Positions 40,806 to 50,123 of a DNA stretch of 64,000 nt are shown piece by piece; within the stretch, counting starts at the first letter, position 1, and each line of letters starts with the position of its first letter. Origin of the DNA: JAEUMD01 sp036768475 (GTDB lineage: Bacteria; Pseudomonadota; Alphaproteobacteria; Rhizobiales; Hyphomicrobiaceae). The translations under genes were made by a program, and so were the position numbers. The notes under the pieces were generated by a model. That model searched no databases. It was not told the origin of the DNA and saw nothing but the letters and a program-made list of their open reading frames with translations. The stretch covers positions 62,001 to 126,000 of the forward strand of contig DAIPMW010000008.1 of assembly GCA_036768475.1 (NCBI GenBank). Direction: 5' to 3'.

Positions 40806-42626
40806 ATGTGTGGCATCGTTGGAATAATCGGCAATAAGCCCGTCGCCCTAGATCTTGTCGATGCGCTGCGCCGCCTCGAGTATCGCGGCTATGACAGCGC
40901 CGGCATTGCGACCGTCGAGAACGGAAAGCTGGCGCGCCGCCGCGCCGAAGGCAAGCTACGCAACTTGGAAAGCCGTCTCGCCACCGACCCGTTGAACGGG
41001 CGCACCGGGATTGGCCACACACGCTGGGCGACCCACGGCCGCCCCAGCGAGCGCAATGCGCATCCGCACATGAGCCCGCGTGTCTCGGTCGTCCATAACG
41101 GCATCATCGAGAACTTCCGCGAGCTGCGCGAGGAATTGACCAATGCAGGATATACATTCGAAACCGAAACCGACACCGAGGCCGTCGTTCACCTGATCAC
41201 CTCGGAGATCGATAAGGGCAAGACTTCCATTGAGGCCGTCAAGTCGGCCCTTGGACGCTTGCGGGGCGCCTTTGCGCTCGCCATCATCTTTGCCGGCGAA
41301 GACGATCTGATCATGGCCGCCCGCCTTGGCAGCCCACTCGTCGTCGGCCATGGCGACGGCCAGATGTACCTTGGCTCGGATGCCATCGCGCTTGCTCCAT
41401 TCACCGACACCGTGACCTACCTGGAGGAGGGTGATTACGCGGTCCTGCGCCATGCCAGTGTCGAGATCTTCGATCGCACGGGTCATCCCGTGACGCGATC
41501 GGCTATCAAATCCCAGGCCAATGCGCTGCTGGTCGACAAGGGTAACCACCGTCACTTCATGGCCAAGGAGATCCACGAGCAGCCCGAAGTGATCAGCCAT
41601 ACGCTCGCCAACTATCTCGACATGGCCGAGGGCCGTATCCGCCTGCCCGATATCGGCATTGATCTTTCTGCAATCCCACGCGTCACGATCTCGGCCTGCG
41701 GCACCGCGTATTACGCGGGCCTTGTTGCGAAGTACTGGATCGAGCGTTACGCACGCGTGCCCGTCGAGATCGATATCGCCTCCGAGTTGCGATATCGCGA
41801 GGCACCGTTGCCGGTCGGTGGGCTCGCCATCTTCGTTTCCCAATCGGGAGAGACCGCAGATACGCTGGCCACACTGCGCTACTGCAGGGAGAACGGCCAG
41901 CGCATTGCCTCGGTGGTCAACGTTCGCACATCGACGATCGCCCGAGAAAGCGATGTCGTGCTGCCGACACTCGCCGGACCTGAGATCGGGGTTGCGTCCA
42001 CTAAGGCCTTTACCTGCCAGTTGACGGCGCTCGCCTGTTTCGCGCTGGCGCTGGGGCGAGCCCGCGGGACCATCGGCGAGGAGATGGAGCGCGCATTGGT
42101 CAAGGAATTGATGGAGGTGCCCCGTCAAATCGCCACGCAACTCGTTGACGAAACCCAGTATGAGACGTTGGCGCATCAGCTGATCAAGTCGCGTGACGTG
42201 CTTTATCTGGGCCGAGGGCAGTCCTTCCCGCTGGCAATGGAAGGTGCGCTGAAGCTCAAGGAGATCTCATATCTTCACGCCGAAGGGTATGCAGCTGGAG
42301 AGTTGAAGCATGGGCCGATCGCGTTGATCGACGAGAATGTGCCCGTGATCGTCGTGGCCCCCGTCGATCCACTGTTCGAAAAGACCGTTTCAAACATGCA
42401 GGAGGTCGGCGCCCGCGGCGGGCAGATCATGATGATTTCGAATGCCCCGCCCGACGCCGCTGGTTGTCCGCTGGCGGCGCATATCCAGATGCCCGACGCC
42501 CACGATTTCACCAACCCGATCATTTATGCCGTACCGATACAGCTGATCGCCTATCACACCGCGGTACAGATGGGCACGGACGTCGATCAGCCTCGAAATT
42601 TGGCCAAATCCGTCACCGTGGAATAG
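40806..42626 (+). CDS. glmS: Glutamine-fructose-6-phosphate aminotransferase (isomerizing)
   Basis: 606 residues. N-terminal nucleophile MCGIVGIIG (Cys after the processed Met) and RWATHGRPSERNAHPH of the glutaminase half. The isomerase half holds two SIS domains: ISACGTAYYAGLVAKYWIE and the sugar-phosphate loop SQSGETADTLATLR, then YLGRGQSFPLAMEGALKLKEISYLHAEGY. It makes glucosamine-6-phosphate, the first committed step to UDP-GlcNAc. There is no glmS ribozyme-like leader; the 68-bp gap to glmU is too short. Confidence 0.97.
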   Translation: MCGIVGIIGNKPVALDLVDALRRLEYRGYDSAGIATVENGKLARRRAEGKLRNLESRLATDPLNGRTGIGHTRWATHGRPSERNAHPHMSPRVSVVHNGIIENFRELREELTNAGYTFETETDTEAVVHLITSEIDKGKTSIEAVKSALGRLRGAFALAIIFAGEDDLIMAARLGSPLVVGHGDGQMYLGSDAIALAPFTDTVTYLEEGDYAVLRHASVEIFDRTGHPVTRSAIKSQANALLVDKGNHRHFMAKEIHEQPEVISHTLANYLDMAEGRIRLPDIGIDLSAIPRVTISACGTAYYAGLVAKYWIERYARVPVEIDIASELRYREAPLPVGGLAIFVSQSGETADTLATLRYCRENGQRIASVVNVRTSTIARESDVVLPTLAGPEIGVASTKAFTCQLTALACFALALGRARGTIGEEMERALVKELMEVPRQIATQLVDETQYETLAHQLIKSRDVLYLGRGQSFPLAMEGALKLKEISYLHAEGYAAGELKHGPIALIDENVPVIVVAPVDPLFEKTVSNMQEVGARGGQIMMISNAPPDAAGCPLAAHIQMPDAHDFTNPIIYAVPIQLIAYHTAVQMGTDVDQPRNLAKSVTVE

Positions 42627-42895
42627 GGGGATAGCCTCCCATCCCAGCCTTGGAATTGCCTCGCGATGCTGCTTGACTTAGGTTCGAGTCGGGTCGACGG
42701 GGGCGTGGACCGCGGCGACAATGCGCAATGGCAGACCGGCGGACGCGGCGGGCGAACTAGGCGAAGCGCTACGGGGATCGTCGAGCCGGATCTTGGAAGC
42801 GGAGGGATCAGCACCCTGAATGGGGTTTGCTCGGTAGATTTCTTACCAGCGGGGCGGTACGCGGGGACTGGGCTGGGACAGGGGCATTGACGATT

Positions 42896-44053
42896 ATGCA
42901 TGTAAACAAGATTCGCGCGTTTGGCGCTGCCGTTGGTATGGCCACACTGTTGGTGCTGGCGGGTACCGCACTCCAGGCCAATCCGGCCGTGGCGGAAACA
43001 GAATCTCCCAAGAAGACCGCGCCGCCAAACAAGGCTGAGCAATCACTCAACCGCGGGATCGCCGCCTACAAGAAGAATTCACTCGCCCGCGCCGTCGGGG
43101 CTTTCAGCTCGGCGTTGTCGTCGGGCGGCCTCGATACCACCGGCACGGCGCGCGCGCTCTACTATCGCGGCCTCGCCTATCGCCGGCAGGGGCAGACCGC
43201 GCTGGCGATCACAGACCTCACCAACGCGCTCTGGCTAAACAACGGCCTGAGCGAGACCGAGCAAGCGGACGCCCTGGCGAACCGCGCGCAAGCCTACAAG
43301 GCGGCCGGCATAGCAGATCCGGGCGCGCCACAGGCCGAGCCGGCGCCTGCACCGGCCGTGGCCGCCAATCCTCCTGCTGCTGGCCCATCAACTTCTGCTG
43401 CCGCAACGCCACCGCCGGCAGCCGTGGAGGCGCCCGCCGCGCCGACCGAGGCGTCATCCCCAACGGTCGCAATGGTGCCTGCCGACGACTCACCGACTTC
43501 GCCAGACAGCAGCAATCCGCTATCTGGCATCGGCACCTTTTTCGGCAACCTCTTTTCCGGTAGTTCTTCATCGTCTGCCGGCCCGCAGCAGCCCGCTGCT
43601 CCCGCACCCTCGTCAAACGAATTGACCACGGCCTCCACCGGCGCAACAGCCGCGACATCCTCGTGGAGTTCCGCGACGCAGGTTGGCACAACTGCCAAAA
43701 CGGCTGCTGCGCCAGCGAAGCCGAAGCGCGAGCGCACGGCCGCGCTCAAAGTGGCGCCGGTGAAGACGGACGCCGCGCCACTGACCCAGGCAGCTCCGCT
43801 CAAGGGCAAGTACAAGCTTCAACTCGCCGCGGTCCGCTCGCGCGAGCAAGCCGAAGAACTCGCCCAGCGCTTCACGGCCAAGTACAGCGACAAGACCGGC
43901 GGACGCGCACCCGTGATCGATGAGGCGGTGTTCGGCAATATGGGAACCTTCTACCGCGTGAACATCGGCCCATATGCATCCGCTGCCGAGCCGGACAAGC
44001 TCTGCCGCTCTGTCCGCGCTTCAGGATTTGATTGCCTGGTCGTCACGCACTGA
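42896..44053 (+). CDS. Periplasmic TPR protein with C-terminal SPOR domain
   Basis: 385 residues from ATG 42896. Signal peptide (IRAFGAAVGMATLLVLAGTALQA). Two or three TPR-like repeats (SLNRGIAAYKKNSLARAVGAFSSAL, ALYYRGLAYRRQGQTALAITDLTNALWLN). A disordered A/P/S-rich middle (about 140-290). C-terminal SPOR domain: KYKLQLAAVRSREQAEELAQRFTAKY...GTFYRVNIGPYASAAE...SGFDCLVVTH. SPOR domains bind denuded septal glycan. It follows glmS by 270 bp and precedes a DUF502 gene; all three act in envelope biology. Confidence 0.85.
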   Translation: MHVNKIRAFGAAVGMATLLVLAGTALQANPAVAETESPKKTAPPNKAEQSLNRGIAAYKKNSLARAVGAFSSALSSGGLDTTGTARALYYRGLAYRRQGQTALAITDLTNALWLNNGLSETEQADALANRAQAYKAAGIADPGAPQAEPAPAPAVAANPPAAGPSTSAAATPPPAAVEAPAAPTEASSPTVAMVPADDSPTSPDSSNPLSGIGTFFGNLFSGSSSSSAGPQQPAAPAPSSNELTTASTGATAATSSWSSATQVGTTAKTAAAPAKPKRERTAALKVAPVKTDAAPLTQAAPLKGKYKLQLAAVRSREQAEELAQRFTAKYSDKTGGRAPVIDEAVFGNMGTFYRVNIGPYASAAEPDKLCRSVRASGFDCLVVTH

Positions 44054-44332
44054 TTTGACAGCTTCGCGGAAATCGGGATGCCGCTGCCCGGTGTGCGCCA
44101 GGCGTGTGGCGGCTGCGGTGCTGCCTGACTTGCGGGGTAGCCTGAGCACAAACGAGATCTGCTGCGAAAGTGTGATACGCTTCGGGTCTTTAACTCGACC
44201 GTGGCTCATGGAACACTATGGCAGCGGCGACTGCCAAGTCATGACCGATCCAGCCCCTTGATGTTTGAGGTGGGCCTCCACGATCGGAATCCAGGGCATC
44301 GTCGAAGGTGGGCGGAGTCCGTTGGACGGAGC

Positions 44333-45217
44333 ATGAGCGATAAATCTTCCGAGAGCTCACGCAGCGAGCAGCAAACAGCACGTGAAAGGCGCGGCGCGCA
44401 GCTGCGTGCCGGTCTCAAGCGGCTGGCCGAAGAAGATCGCGATATTGGCTGGCATCTGGGTGCGCGACTGCGCAACTATTTCCTCACCGGCCTTATCATC
44501 GTCGGCCCCGTGACGCTGACAGTCTATATCATCTGGTGGCTCGTCAACGTTGCCGACGCCTGGTTCAAGCCATTCGTCCCCAGGCAGTACCTGCCCGACA
44601 CCTATCTGCCGTTCACAGTGCCGGGCGTCGGATTGGTTTTCGGCATTCTTTCACTAACCATCATCGGAGCATTGGCCGCCAACCTGCTGGGCCGCACCCT
44701 CATCAGCTACGGCGAGCTGATGCTCGGCCGCATGCCGATCGTGCGCAATGTCTACCGCGCCTTGAAGCAGATCTTCGAAAGCGTCGTAACGGCAACCGAC
44801 CCGAGCCAGTCTGTGCAGAAGGTCGGACTGATCGAGTTCCCATCCAAAGGATTGTGGTCGATCGTGTTTGTCACCGGAGAGGCGAGCGGCGAGATCGCCC
44901 GCGTCGAGCCGGGAGGTCATGGTGAACTCTACACCGTATTCATGCCTACCGGCATCGTTCCGCCCACCGGCTTCATCTGCTTCGTACCGAAGGCCGAGGT
45001 CATCTTCCTCAACATGAGCGTCGAGGATGCGGCCAAGATCGTCATCTCGGGCGGGATGGTGGCTCCGGCCGATCTGCCCCCCGGCAAGGTGACAGCCGAA
45101 AGGCCGTTAATCCCGGGACCTGTTCAGCCGCCTGCCGCGACGGGCGTTCCGGCTCCCCCTGAAGTCGCCAAGGCGATGCAGCGCGCCACCCGCATCAAGC
45201 CACGCTCGCGTCGATGA
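44333..45217 (+). CDS. DUF502 membrane protein
   Basis: 294 residues from ATG 44333. Two TM helices at the N-terminal third (NYFLTGLIIVGPVTLTVYIIWWLVNV and VPGVGLVFGILSLTIIGALAANLLG), then the DUF502 signature RMPIVRNVYRALKQIFESV, FPSKGLWSIVFVTGEA, and PTGIVPPTGFICFVPKAEV. The C-terminal 40 residues are Pro-rich. DUF502 proteins are widespread inner-membrane proteins with no agreed function. The upstream 279 bp (44054-44332) shows no gene. Confidence 0.9.
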   Translation: MSDKSSESSRSEQQTARERRGAQLRAGLKRLAEEDRDIGWHLGARLRNYFLTGLIIVGPVTLTVYIIWWLVNVADAWFKPFVPRQYLPDTYLPFTVPGVGLVFGILSLTIIGALAANLLGRTLISYGELMLGRMPIVRNVYRALKQIFESVVTATDPSQSVQKVGLIEFPSKGLWSIVFVTGEASGEIARVEPGGHGELYTVFMPTGIVPPTGFICFVPKAEVIFLNMSVEDAAKIVISGGMVAPADLPPGKVTAERPLIPGPVQPPAATGVPAPPEVAKAMQRATRIKPRSRR

Positions 45218-45479
45218 TCAATCAACCAAGAGTGTAAAGCACCACGGCCGGCGCTGGTAGGGACCGCGCACAGTTGCAGCGCACGCGACCAACCGACAAC
45301 CGCACTGGTTCGCCAGCAACTCTTCGAGCATGATGGCGCGTCCTCGAATCTCCCAACCGTCGCTGAACGATCCGGCCGATTGCACACCTGTGCCAACCGG
45401 TTTAGCGTTCATCTTGTGTGGCAGGCTGCGAGTGACCGGGTGGTGCCGTTGCGCCCGTGTCGTGCGCAATTCATTCAAC

Positions 45480-46199
45480 ATGGACCAACTATCAACGATG
45501 ATCATTTCTCACGCGCGCAGATTCATCTTCCTGAAGACACAGAAATGCGCAGGCACCAGCGTCGAGCTGGCGCTCAGCCAGATTTGTGGCCCTGACGACG
45601 TCATCACTCCGGTTAGCGAAGAAGATGAAGCACTGAGAAGGACAATGGGTCGTGGCGCGCAGAACTGGGAGATACCCCCGATCTACAGGCCATTCGACTG
45701 GCGCATGAGACAAGCGCTAGGCTTCAGGACCTCTTGGGTTGGATCGTCATACTACAATCATATGCCAGCCTCGAAGCTTCGGCGATCCATGCCCCGAGAA
45801 CTCTTCGACAGCTACCACAAGGTCACGATTGTCCGTAATCCGTGGGACCGCGAGGTGTCGCTGTATTTTTGGCGCTACCGTAAGAATGCGACGCGGCCGC
45901 CTTTTGAAAACTTCGTGCGGTTGCCAAGATTTCGGCCAACGCGCAAAACGTTTGATCTGTATACGATCGATGGCAGGATCGTTGCCGATACTGTGTTCAG
46001 ATACGAAACCCTGCAGGAGGATCTTGGGCGCTTCATCAAAACGCTAGGGTTGTCCAAGGAGCTTGCGCTTCCAAGGGCGAAAAGTTCTCATCGCAAAAAG
46101 GCCGCACGGAATTATCGGGAGTTCTTCTCAGCAAGCACGAAGTCCATCGTCGCTCGGCGCTACGCAAACGAGATCAAAGCGTTCGGTTACGAATTCTGA
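45480..46199 (+). CDS. Sulfotransferase, heparan-sulfate 2-O-type family
   Basis: 239 residues from ATG 45480 (second Met at 45498). The 5'-phosphosulfate loop is FLKTQKCAGTSVE (residues 18-29), and the 3'-phosphate site is VTIVRNPWDREVS (R119-N120-P121). Both are needed to bind PAPS, so the protein is probably active on a sugar or lipid hydroxyl. There is no ribosome-binding site of note, and codon use looks less GC-biased than in neighbours. A shortened family A repeat follows 5 bp after the stop. No PAPS-synthesis or glycan genes are adjacent. Confidence 0.8.
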   Translation: MDQLSTMIISHARRFIFLKTQKCAGTSVELALSQICGPDDVITPVSEEDEALRRTMGRGAQNWEIPPIYRPFDWRMRQALGFRTSWVGSSYYNHMPASKLRRSMPRELFDSYHKVTIVRNPWDREVSLYFWRYRKNATRPPFENFVRLPRFRPTRKTFDLYTIDGRIVADTVFRYETLQEDLGRFIKTLGLSKELALPRAKSSHRKKAARNYREFFSASTKSIVARRYANEIKAFGYEF

Positions 46200-46204
46200 A
46201 CCTC

Positions 46205-46262
46205 TAGAGCATGTTTAGCTGAAGTGTACAGCGGTTCAGCATGAAAACATGCACACGATCTA
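46205..46262 (-). repeat. Family A repeat, shortened copy 7 (second-hairpin version)
   Basis: TAGAGCATGTTTAGCTGAAG...GCGGTTCAGCATGAAAACATGCACACGATCTA. It keeps the GCTGAA/TTCAGC, CATGTTT/AAACATG hairpin and the CGATCTA end but has lost the outer GATCGCGTTCATG hairpin, the complement of what copy 2 keeps. It fills the convergent gap between the sulfotransferase and the acyl-CoA ligase. Confidence 0.8.
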
Positions 46263-46284
46263 AGTCAGGTTTACGTTCATTCCG

Positions 46285-47856
46285 CTATCGCAACGCGCGA
46301 CGCAGGATCTTGCCGTTCGTAGTGCGCGGCAGTTGCTCGACGACATAAACCGCACGCGGGCACTTGTAGTGGGCCAGATGCTCGCTGGCATATCGGATCA
46401 GACGATCGGCGTCGGGAACGACACCGGGAGCCGACGGCACGACATAAGCGGCAATGATGGACACGCCGTCGCGCACAGGCCGCTCCGCGCACGCAACCTC
46501 GCCGACATCCGGGTGACGTGCCAGTACCGCCTCCACCTCTTGCGGCGCGACGCGGTAGCCCATCGCTTTCATGATGTCGTTGGCGCGTCCGAGGTGGGTG
46601 ACATATCCATCTCCGTCCATGGATGCGAAATCGCCGCCGATGAACCATGGGCCACGCCATACCTCGGCTTCTTCAAGCGGCCTCTGCCAATAGCCAAGCA
46701 TCAGCCCTGGATCGCTGGTATGCACCGCCAGAAGGCCGGCTTCGCCCGGCGGCAGTGGCGTCTGCCCTCCTGTCTCGGGCAGGATCGCCACGCAGCGCCC
46801 CGGTTGCGGTCTGCCAACCGCGCCGGGCTTGCGCGGCACACCGGGGGCCGAGGACACGTACGTCGAGATCTCGCTCATGCCCAATGCCTCGTAAAGCGCT
46901 CGTCCGGTGGCCTCCTGCCATTGCTCGAAAAGCCCGTCAGGCGGTGACTCACCCGCCATCAATCCGTGACGCAGCGACGCCATCGCACGTAACGCATTTG
47001 CATCCGCATACTTGAGCATCTGCCGGTAGACACCGGGCACCGCGGCAAAAAGCGTCGCGCCAGTGTGTGCGATGAGCCGCGGCCAGATCTCGGGCGACTT
47101 CTCGCCGGTATAGATAATCGCCGTGGCACCGTTCGCCCATGGGTCGGTGAGCCCCGACCCCAGTGTGAAGGTCCAGTTGAACGCGCCTGCATGCAGCATC
47201 CGGTCCGCTTCCGTGATGCCGTACCAGCCCTGATACATCGGACGCCGGCCCCATGCGGCGCGCTGGGCATGCAGCACACCTTTCGGGTTGGCCGTGGTGC
47301 CGGAGGTATAGACCATATAGGCTGGATCGTCGGCGCTCGTGTCGGCATAGTCCTGCATTGCGCCACAGGCAATCATCGCCGCCACGTCCTGCCCGCTGAT
47401 GATGTCGATGCCAGGCGGTAGCCGTTCTCGTGGCAGGTGATCGGCCAGCGCCACGGCGCGCGCACCGCTGTCCGTGATGAGGAAGTTCGCTTCGTCGTCC
47501 GTCAGGTGCGTCGAGGTGGCGAGTGGCACAAGCCCGGCAGCGATGGCGCCGAAGAAGAAGAGAGCGTAGGCGCTGGTGTTGTCGAGCCGGATGAGAACCC
47601 GTTCGCCACTGACGAGGCCGCGCGCACTGAGGCCATGCGCGATCCGCAGTACCGCTGCCTCGATCTCGGCGAACGTCCAGCGCTCGGCCGGTGCGGACCC
47701 ATCGACCGCGTCATAGACGAGCAGCGCGACCTTGCCGGGCGCGCGCTGCGCGGCCAGCCCGACGACATAGCGCGCCATGTTGAAGCGCTTCGGCGGCAGT
47801 GTGCCGGTGAAACGTGGCAACGCGTGATCGGAAGTGGCTTGGCTGGCCTTGGTCAT
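46285..47856 (-). CDS. Acyl-CoA ligase, benzoate-CoA ligase-like
   Basis: 523 residues. Adenylate-forming enzyme: P-loop MVYTSGTTANPKGV, A5 region YEALGMSEISTYVSS, A7/A8 FIGGDFASMDGDGYVTHLGRANDIMKAMGYRVAPQEVE, and catalytic lysine in RTTNGKILRRALR. The fragment AGAFNWTFTLGSGLTDPWANG is typical of benzoate-CoA ligase and related 2-aryl or short-chain acyl-CoA ligases. Substrate uncertain. The solute-binding protein gene lies upstream on the same strand 70 bp away. Confidence 0.85.
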   Translation of the reverse strand: MTKASQATSDHALPRFTGTLPPKRFNMARYVVGLAAQRAPGKVALLVYDAVDGSAPAERWTFAEIEAAVLRIAHGLSARGLVSGERVLIRLDNTSAYALFFFGAIAAGLVPLATSTHLTDDEANFLITDSGARAVALADHLPRERLPPGIDIISGQDVAAMIACGAMQDYADTSADDPAYMVYTSGTTANPKGVLHAQRAAWGRRPMYQGWYGITEADRMLHAGAFNWTFTLGSGLTDPWANGATAIIYTGEKSPEIWPRLIAHTGATLFAAVPGVYRQMLKYADANALRAMASLRHGLMAGESPPDGLFEQWQEATGRALYEALGMSEISTYVSSAPGVPRKPGAVGRPQPGRCVAILPETGGQTPLPPGEAGLLAVHTSDPGLMLGYWQRPLEEAEVWRGPWFIGGDFASMDGDGYVTHLGRANDIMKAMGYRVAPQEVEAVLARHPDVGEVACAERPVRDGVSIIAAYVVPSAPGVVPDADRLIRYASEHLAHYKCPRAVYVVEQLPRTTNGKILRRALR

Positions 47857-47926
47857 GCAAGTCTAGCGTCCATCAATCGCGTCCGTGGCATGGCCGAAGT
47901 TCAGTCGGGTGCGCGTACATGTCCGC

Positions 47927-49804
47927 TCACGGGCTCTTATGCCACCACAGATCGATGCTGTAACCGAACAGTGGCGACTTTTCGGGATAGGCGAAGCGGT
48001 CCCAATAGGCGACCCATTGCTGCGGCAGGTAGAACAGGGGAATGACGTAATCGCCCGACAGCAGGGTTCTGTCGAGCGCCCGCGTTGCCGACACGAAGCT
48101 CTCCTGATCGTGCGCCGCGAGCATCGCCTGGATCATCGCGTCCACGGCTGGGTTTGCGACACCGGCCCAATTAAAGGTGCCGTCCTGTCGCGCCATGCGT
48201 GAATCCCAGCGGAAGATCTGCTCGTTGCCCGGCGAGAGCGATGCAGGCCACGTGGCCTGGATCATGTCATAGTCGTAACTGTTGAGCCGCTGCTGGTACT
48301 GGGCACTGTCGACGACGCGCGTACGCGCCGTGATGCCCAGCCGTGACAGCGCGCTGACAAAGCCGCCCAGAAGGCGCTCCTGCGCTGCTGAGGTTGCCAG
48401 AAACTCAAAGCTCAAGGGCGCACCCGTGACCGCTTTAACAAGCGTTCGCCCTTTCAAGACGTATCCTGCACGCTTCAGGAGATCGAACGCCGCGCGCAAG
48501 TTGGTACGGTCCTGGCCGCTGCCGTCTGAGACGGGGAACGCAAACGTACCCGCCATGACCTCAGGTTTCACCGCATCCTTGAAGGGCGCCAGCAGCTCGC
48601 GCTCGCGCTCATCCGCCGGTTTGTCGTGCGACGACAGGTCCGAGCGTTCGAAGTAGCTCTGCGTGCGCTTGTAAAGGCCATGATACAGGTTGCGGTTGAC
48701 CCACTCGAAGTCGAATAGCTGGATCAAGGCGCGCCGCACCAGCGGATCTGCGAACACGTCCCGGCGCGTGTTGAAGGCCAGTGCCGTCATCCCTGCGGGG
48801 AGACCGATATCGAAGGATGTGCGCACGATCCGGCCGTCCTTGACGGCTGGAACATCATAGCCGGATGCCCAGCGCGCCGGATCCTCCTCATTCCAGAAAT
48901 CAATCCCGCCGCTCTTGAAAGCCTCGAACATGGCGATCGCGTCGCGGTAGTAGTCGAAGCTCACTTCATCGAAGTTGAAGCGGCCGGTGTTGACGGGCAG
49001 ATCGCGCCCCCAGTAGGCGGGGTTGCGCCGAAAAACGATCGAACGGCCCGGATCGACGCTCTCCACCGTGTAGGGACCAGACCCGATCGGTGTCTTGAGT
49101 GTCGTCTGGTCGAACGTCTCACTGTCCACGGCGTGTTTGGGCAGAATGGGCATGAGCCCGAGGATCAGCGGCATTTCGCGATCTTCGCCGTCGAGCACGA
49201 AGCGCACGCGATGAATCGATAGCTTTTCGGCAGATTTCACCTTGGAATAATAGGAACGGTGATTGGGCCGCCCCTTGTCACGCAGGAGCTGCCAGGAAAA
49301 CAGGACGTCGTCCGCCGTGATCGCCTTTCCGTCGGAGAACGCTGCCTTGGGATTGAGATTGAAGATGATCTCGCTGCGGTCGTCCGCCATCTCAGCCGTC
49401 TCGGCAATGAGCCCATAGAGCGTGAATGGTTCGTCCAATCCGCGCGCCATCAAGGTCTCGTAGACGTACTCGCGCATGCCCGCCACCGGGTTGCCCTTGA
49501 CGATCAGCGGATTGAGACTGTCGAAGCTGCCTGGCATGCCGATCGTGATGTGTCCGCCTTTCGGGGCCTGCGGATTGGCGTAGGAGAAGTGCGAAAAGCC
49601 GGGCGCCTCCTTCGGCGTGCCGTGCATTGCGATGCCATGTGCCGGCGTCATGTTTTGCGCAGCCGCAGTCGCCTCACGCGACAAGGCGATGCAGGTCGAC
49701 AGCACGGCCATGACGACGAGAACGGCAAATACACCCCAGCCGCACGACTTAGGCAGCACGGATCTCGTCCGACCACCGCGAAATATGTCCCCCGGTTTTG
49801 TCAT
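47927..49804 (-). CDS. ABC-transporter solute-binding protein, family 5 (YejA-like)
   Basis: 625 residues from ATG 49804; GTG 49816 would add four. An N-terminal TM/signal segment (GWGVFAVLVVMAVLSTCIALS), then HFSYANPQAPKGGHITIG and FDSLNPLIVKGNP, the entry of the SBP_bac_5 family in its YejA form. YVYETLMARGLDEPFTLYGLIAE and NRNLYHGLYKRTQSYFERSDLSS follow. Such proteins bind oligopeptides or microcin C-like substrates for an ABC importer. The usual permease and ATPase genes (yejBEF) are not adjacent; downstream lies an acyl-CoA ligase. Confidence 0.88.
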   Translation of the reverse strand: MTKPGDIFRGGRTRSVLPKSCGWGVFAVLVVMAVLSTCIALSREATAAAQNMTPAHGIAMHGTPKEAPGFSHFSYANPQAPKGGHITIGMPGSFDSLNPLIVKGNPVAGMREYVYETLMARGLDEPFTLYGLIAETAEMADDRSEIIFNLNPKAAFSDGKAITADDVLFSWQLLRDKGRPNHRSYYSKVKSAEKLSIHRVRFVLDGEDREMPLILGLMPILPKHAVDSETFDQTTLKTPIGSGPYTVESVDPGRSIVFRRNPAYWGRDLPVNTGRFNFDEVSFDYYRDAIAMFEAFKSGGIDFWNEEDPARWASGYDVPAVKDGRIVRTSFDIGLPAGMTALAFNTRRDVFADPLVRRALIQLFDFEWVNRNLYHGLYKRTQSYFERSDLSSHDKPADERERELLAPFKDAVKPEVMAGTFAFPVSDGSGQDRTNLRAAFDLLKRAGYVLKGRTLVKAVTGAPLSFEFLATSAAQERLLGGFVSALSRLGITARTRVVDSAQYQQRLNSYDYDMIQATWPASLSPGNEQIFRWDSRMARQDGTFNWAGVANPAVDAMIQAMLAAHDQESFVSATRALDRTLLSGDYVIPLFYLPQQWVAYWDRFAYPEKSPLFGYSIDLWWHKSP

Positions 49805-50123
49805 CTCAAATTTCACTCCACCGCCAAGACAGGAAATTTTCGCCTATAATTCCGCAACTTGCCTCGCACGCGAACAATTACCCCGATGTCCGCACAGAAA
49901 GATCGTGGACGATTCACGTGGCGTGATTGCCACGTCCGTATGGCATCGCTATGGGGATTTCTCCAAGTCTGGAATTTTGGCCACGCGATTGCCGCAATCC
50001 GAGACTTACTGCGGCAAACGAGGTTGCCGAGGGGCGACTTGGCCTAGCCGCGCACCGTGCGGCCGGAGTTTTCGAGGGGCAGGGCCGGGTTTAGGCGGCC
50101 CGCAGACGAGAGGTCTTTTGTTT
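49805..50123. other. Divergent intergenic region yejA-like / ialB-like genes
   Basis: 319 bp. Likely promoters of both genes. On the minus strand GGTGGAG lies 11 bp ahead of ATG 49804; on the plus strand GAGAGG precedes ATG 50124. A 62-codon frame at 49859 has no support. Nothing else visible. Confidence 0.35.
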
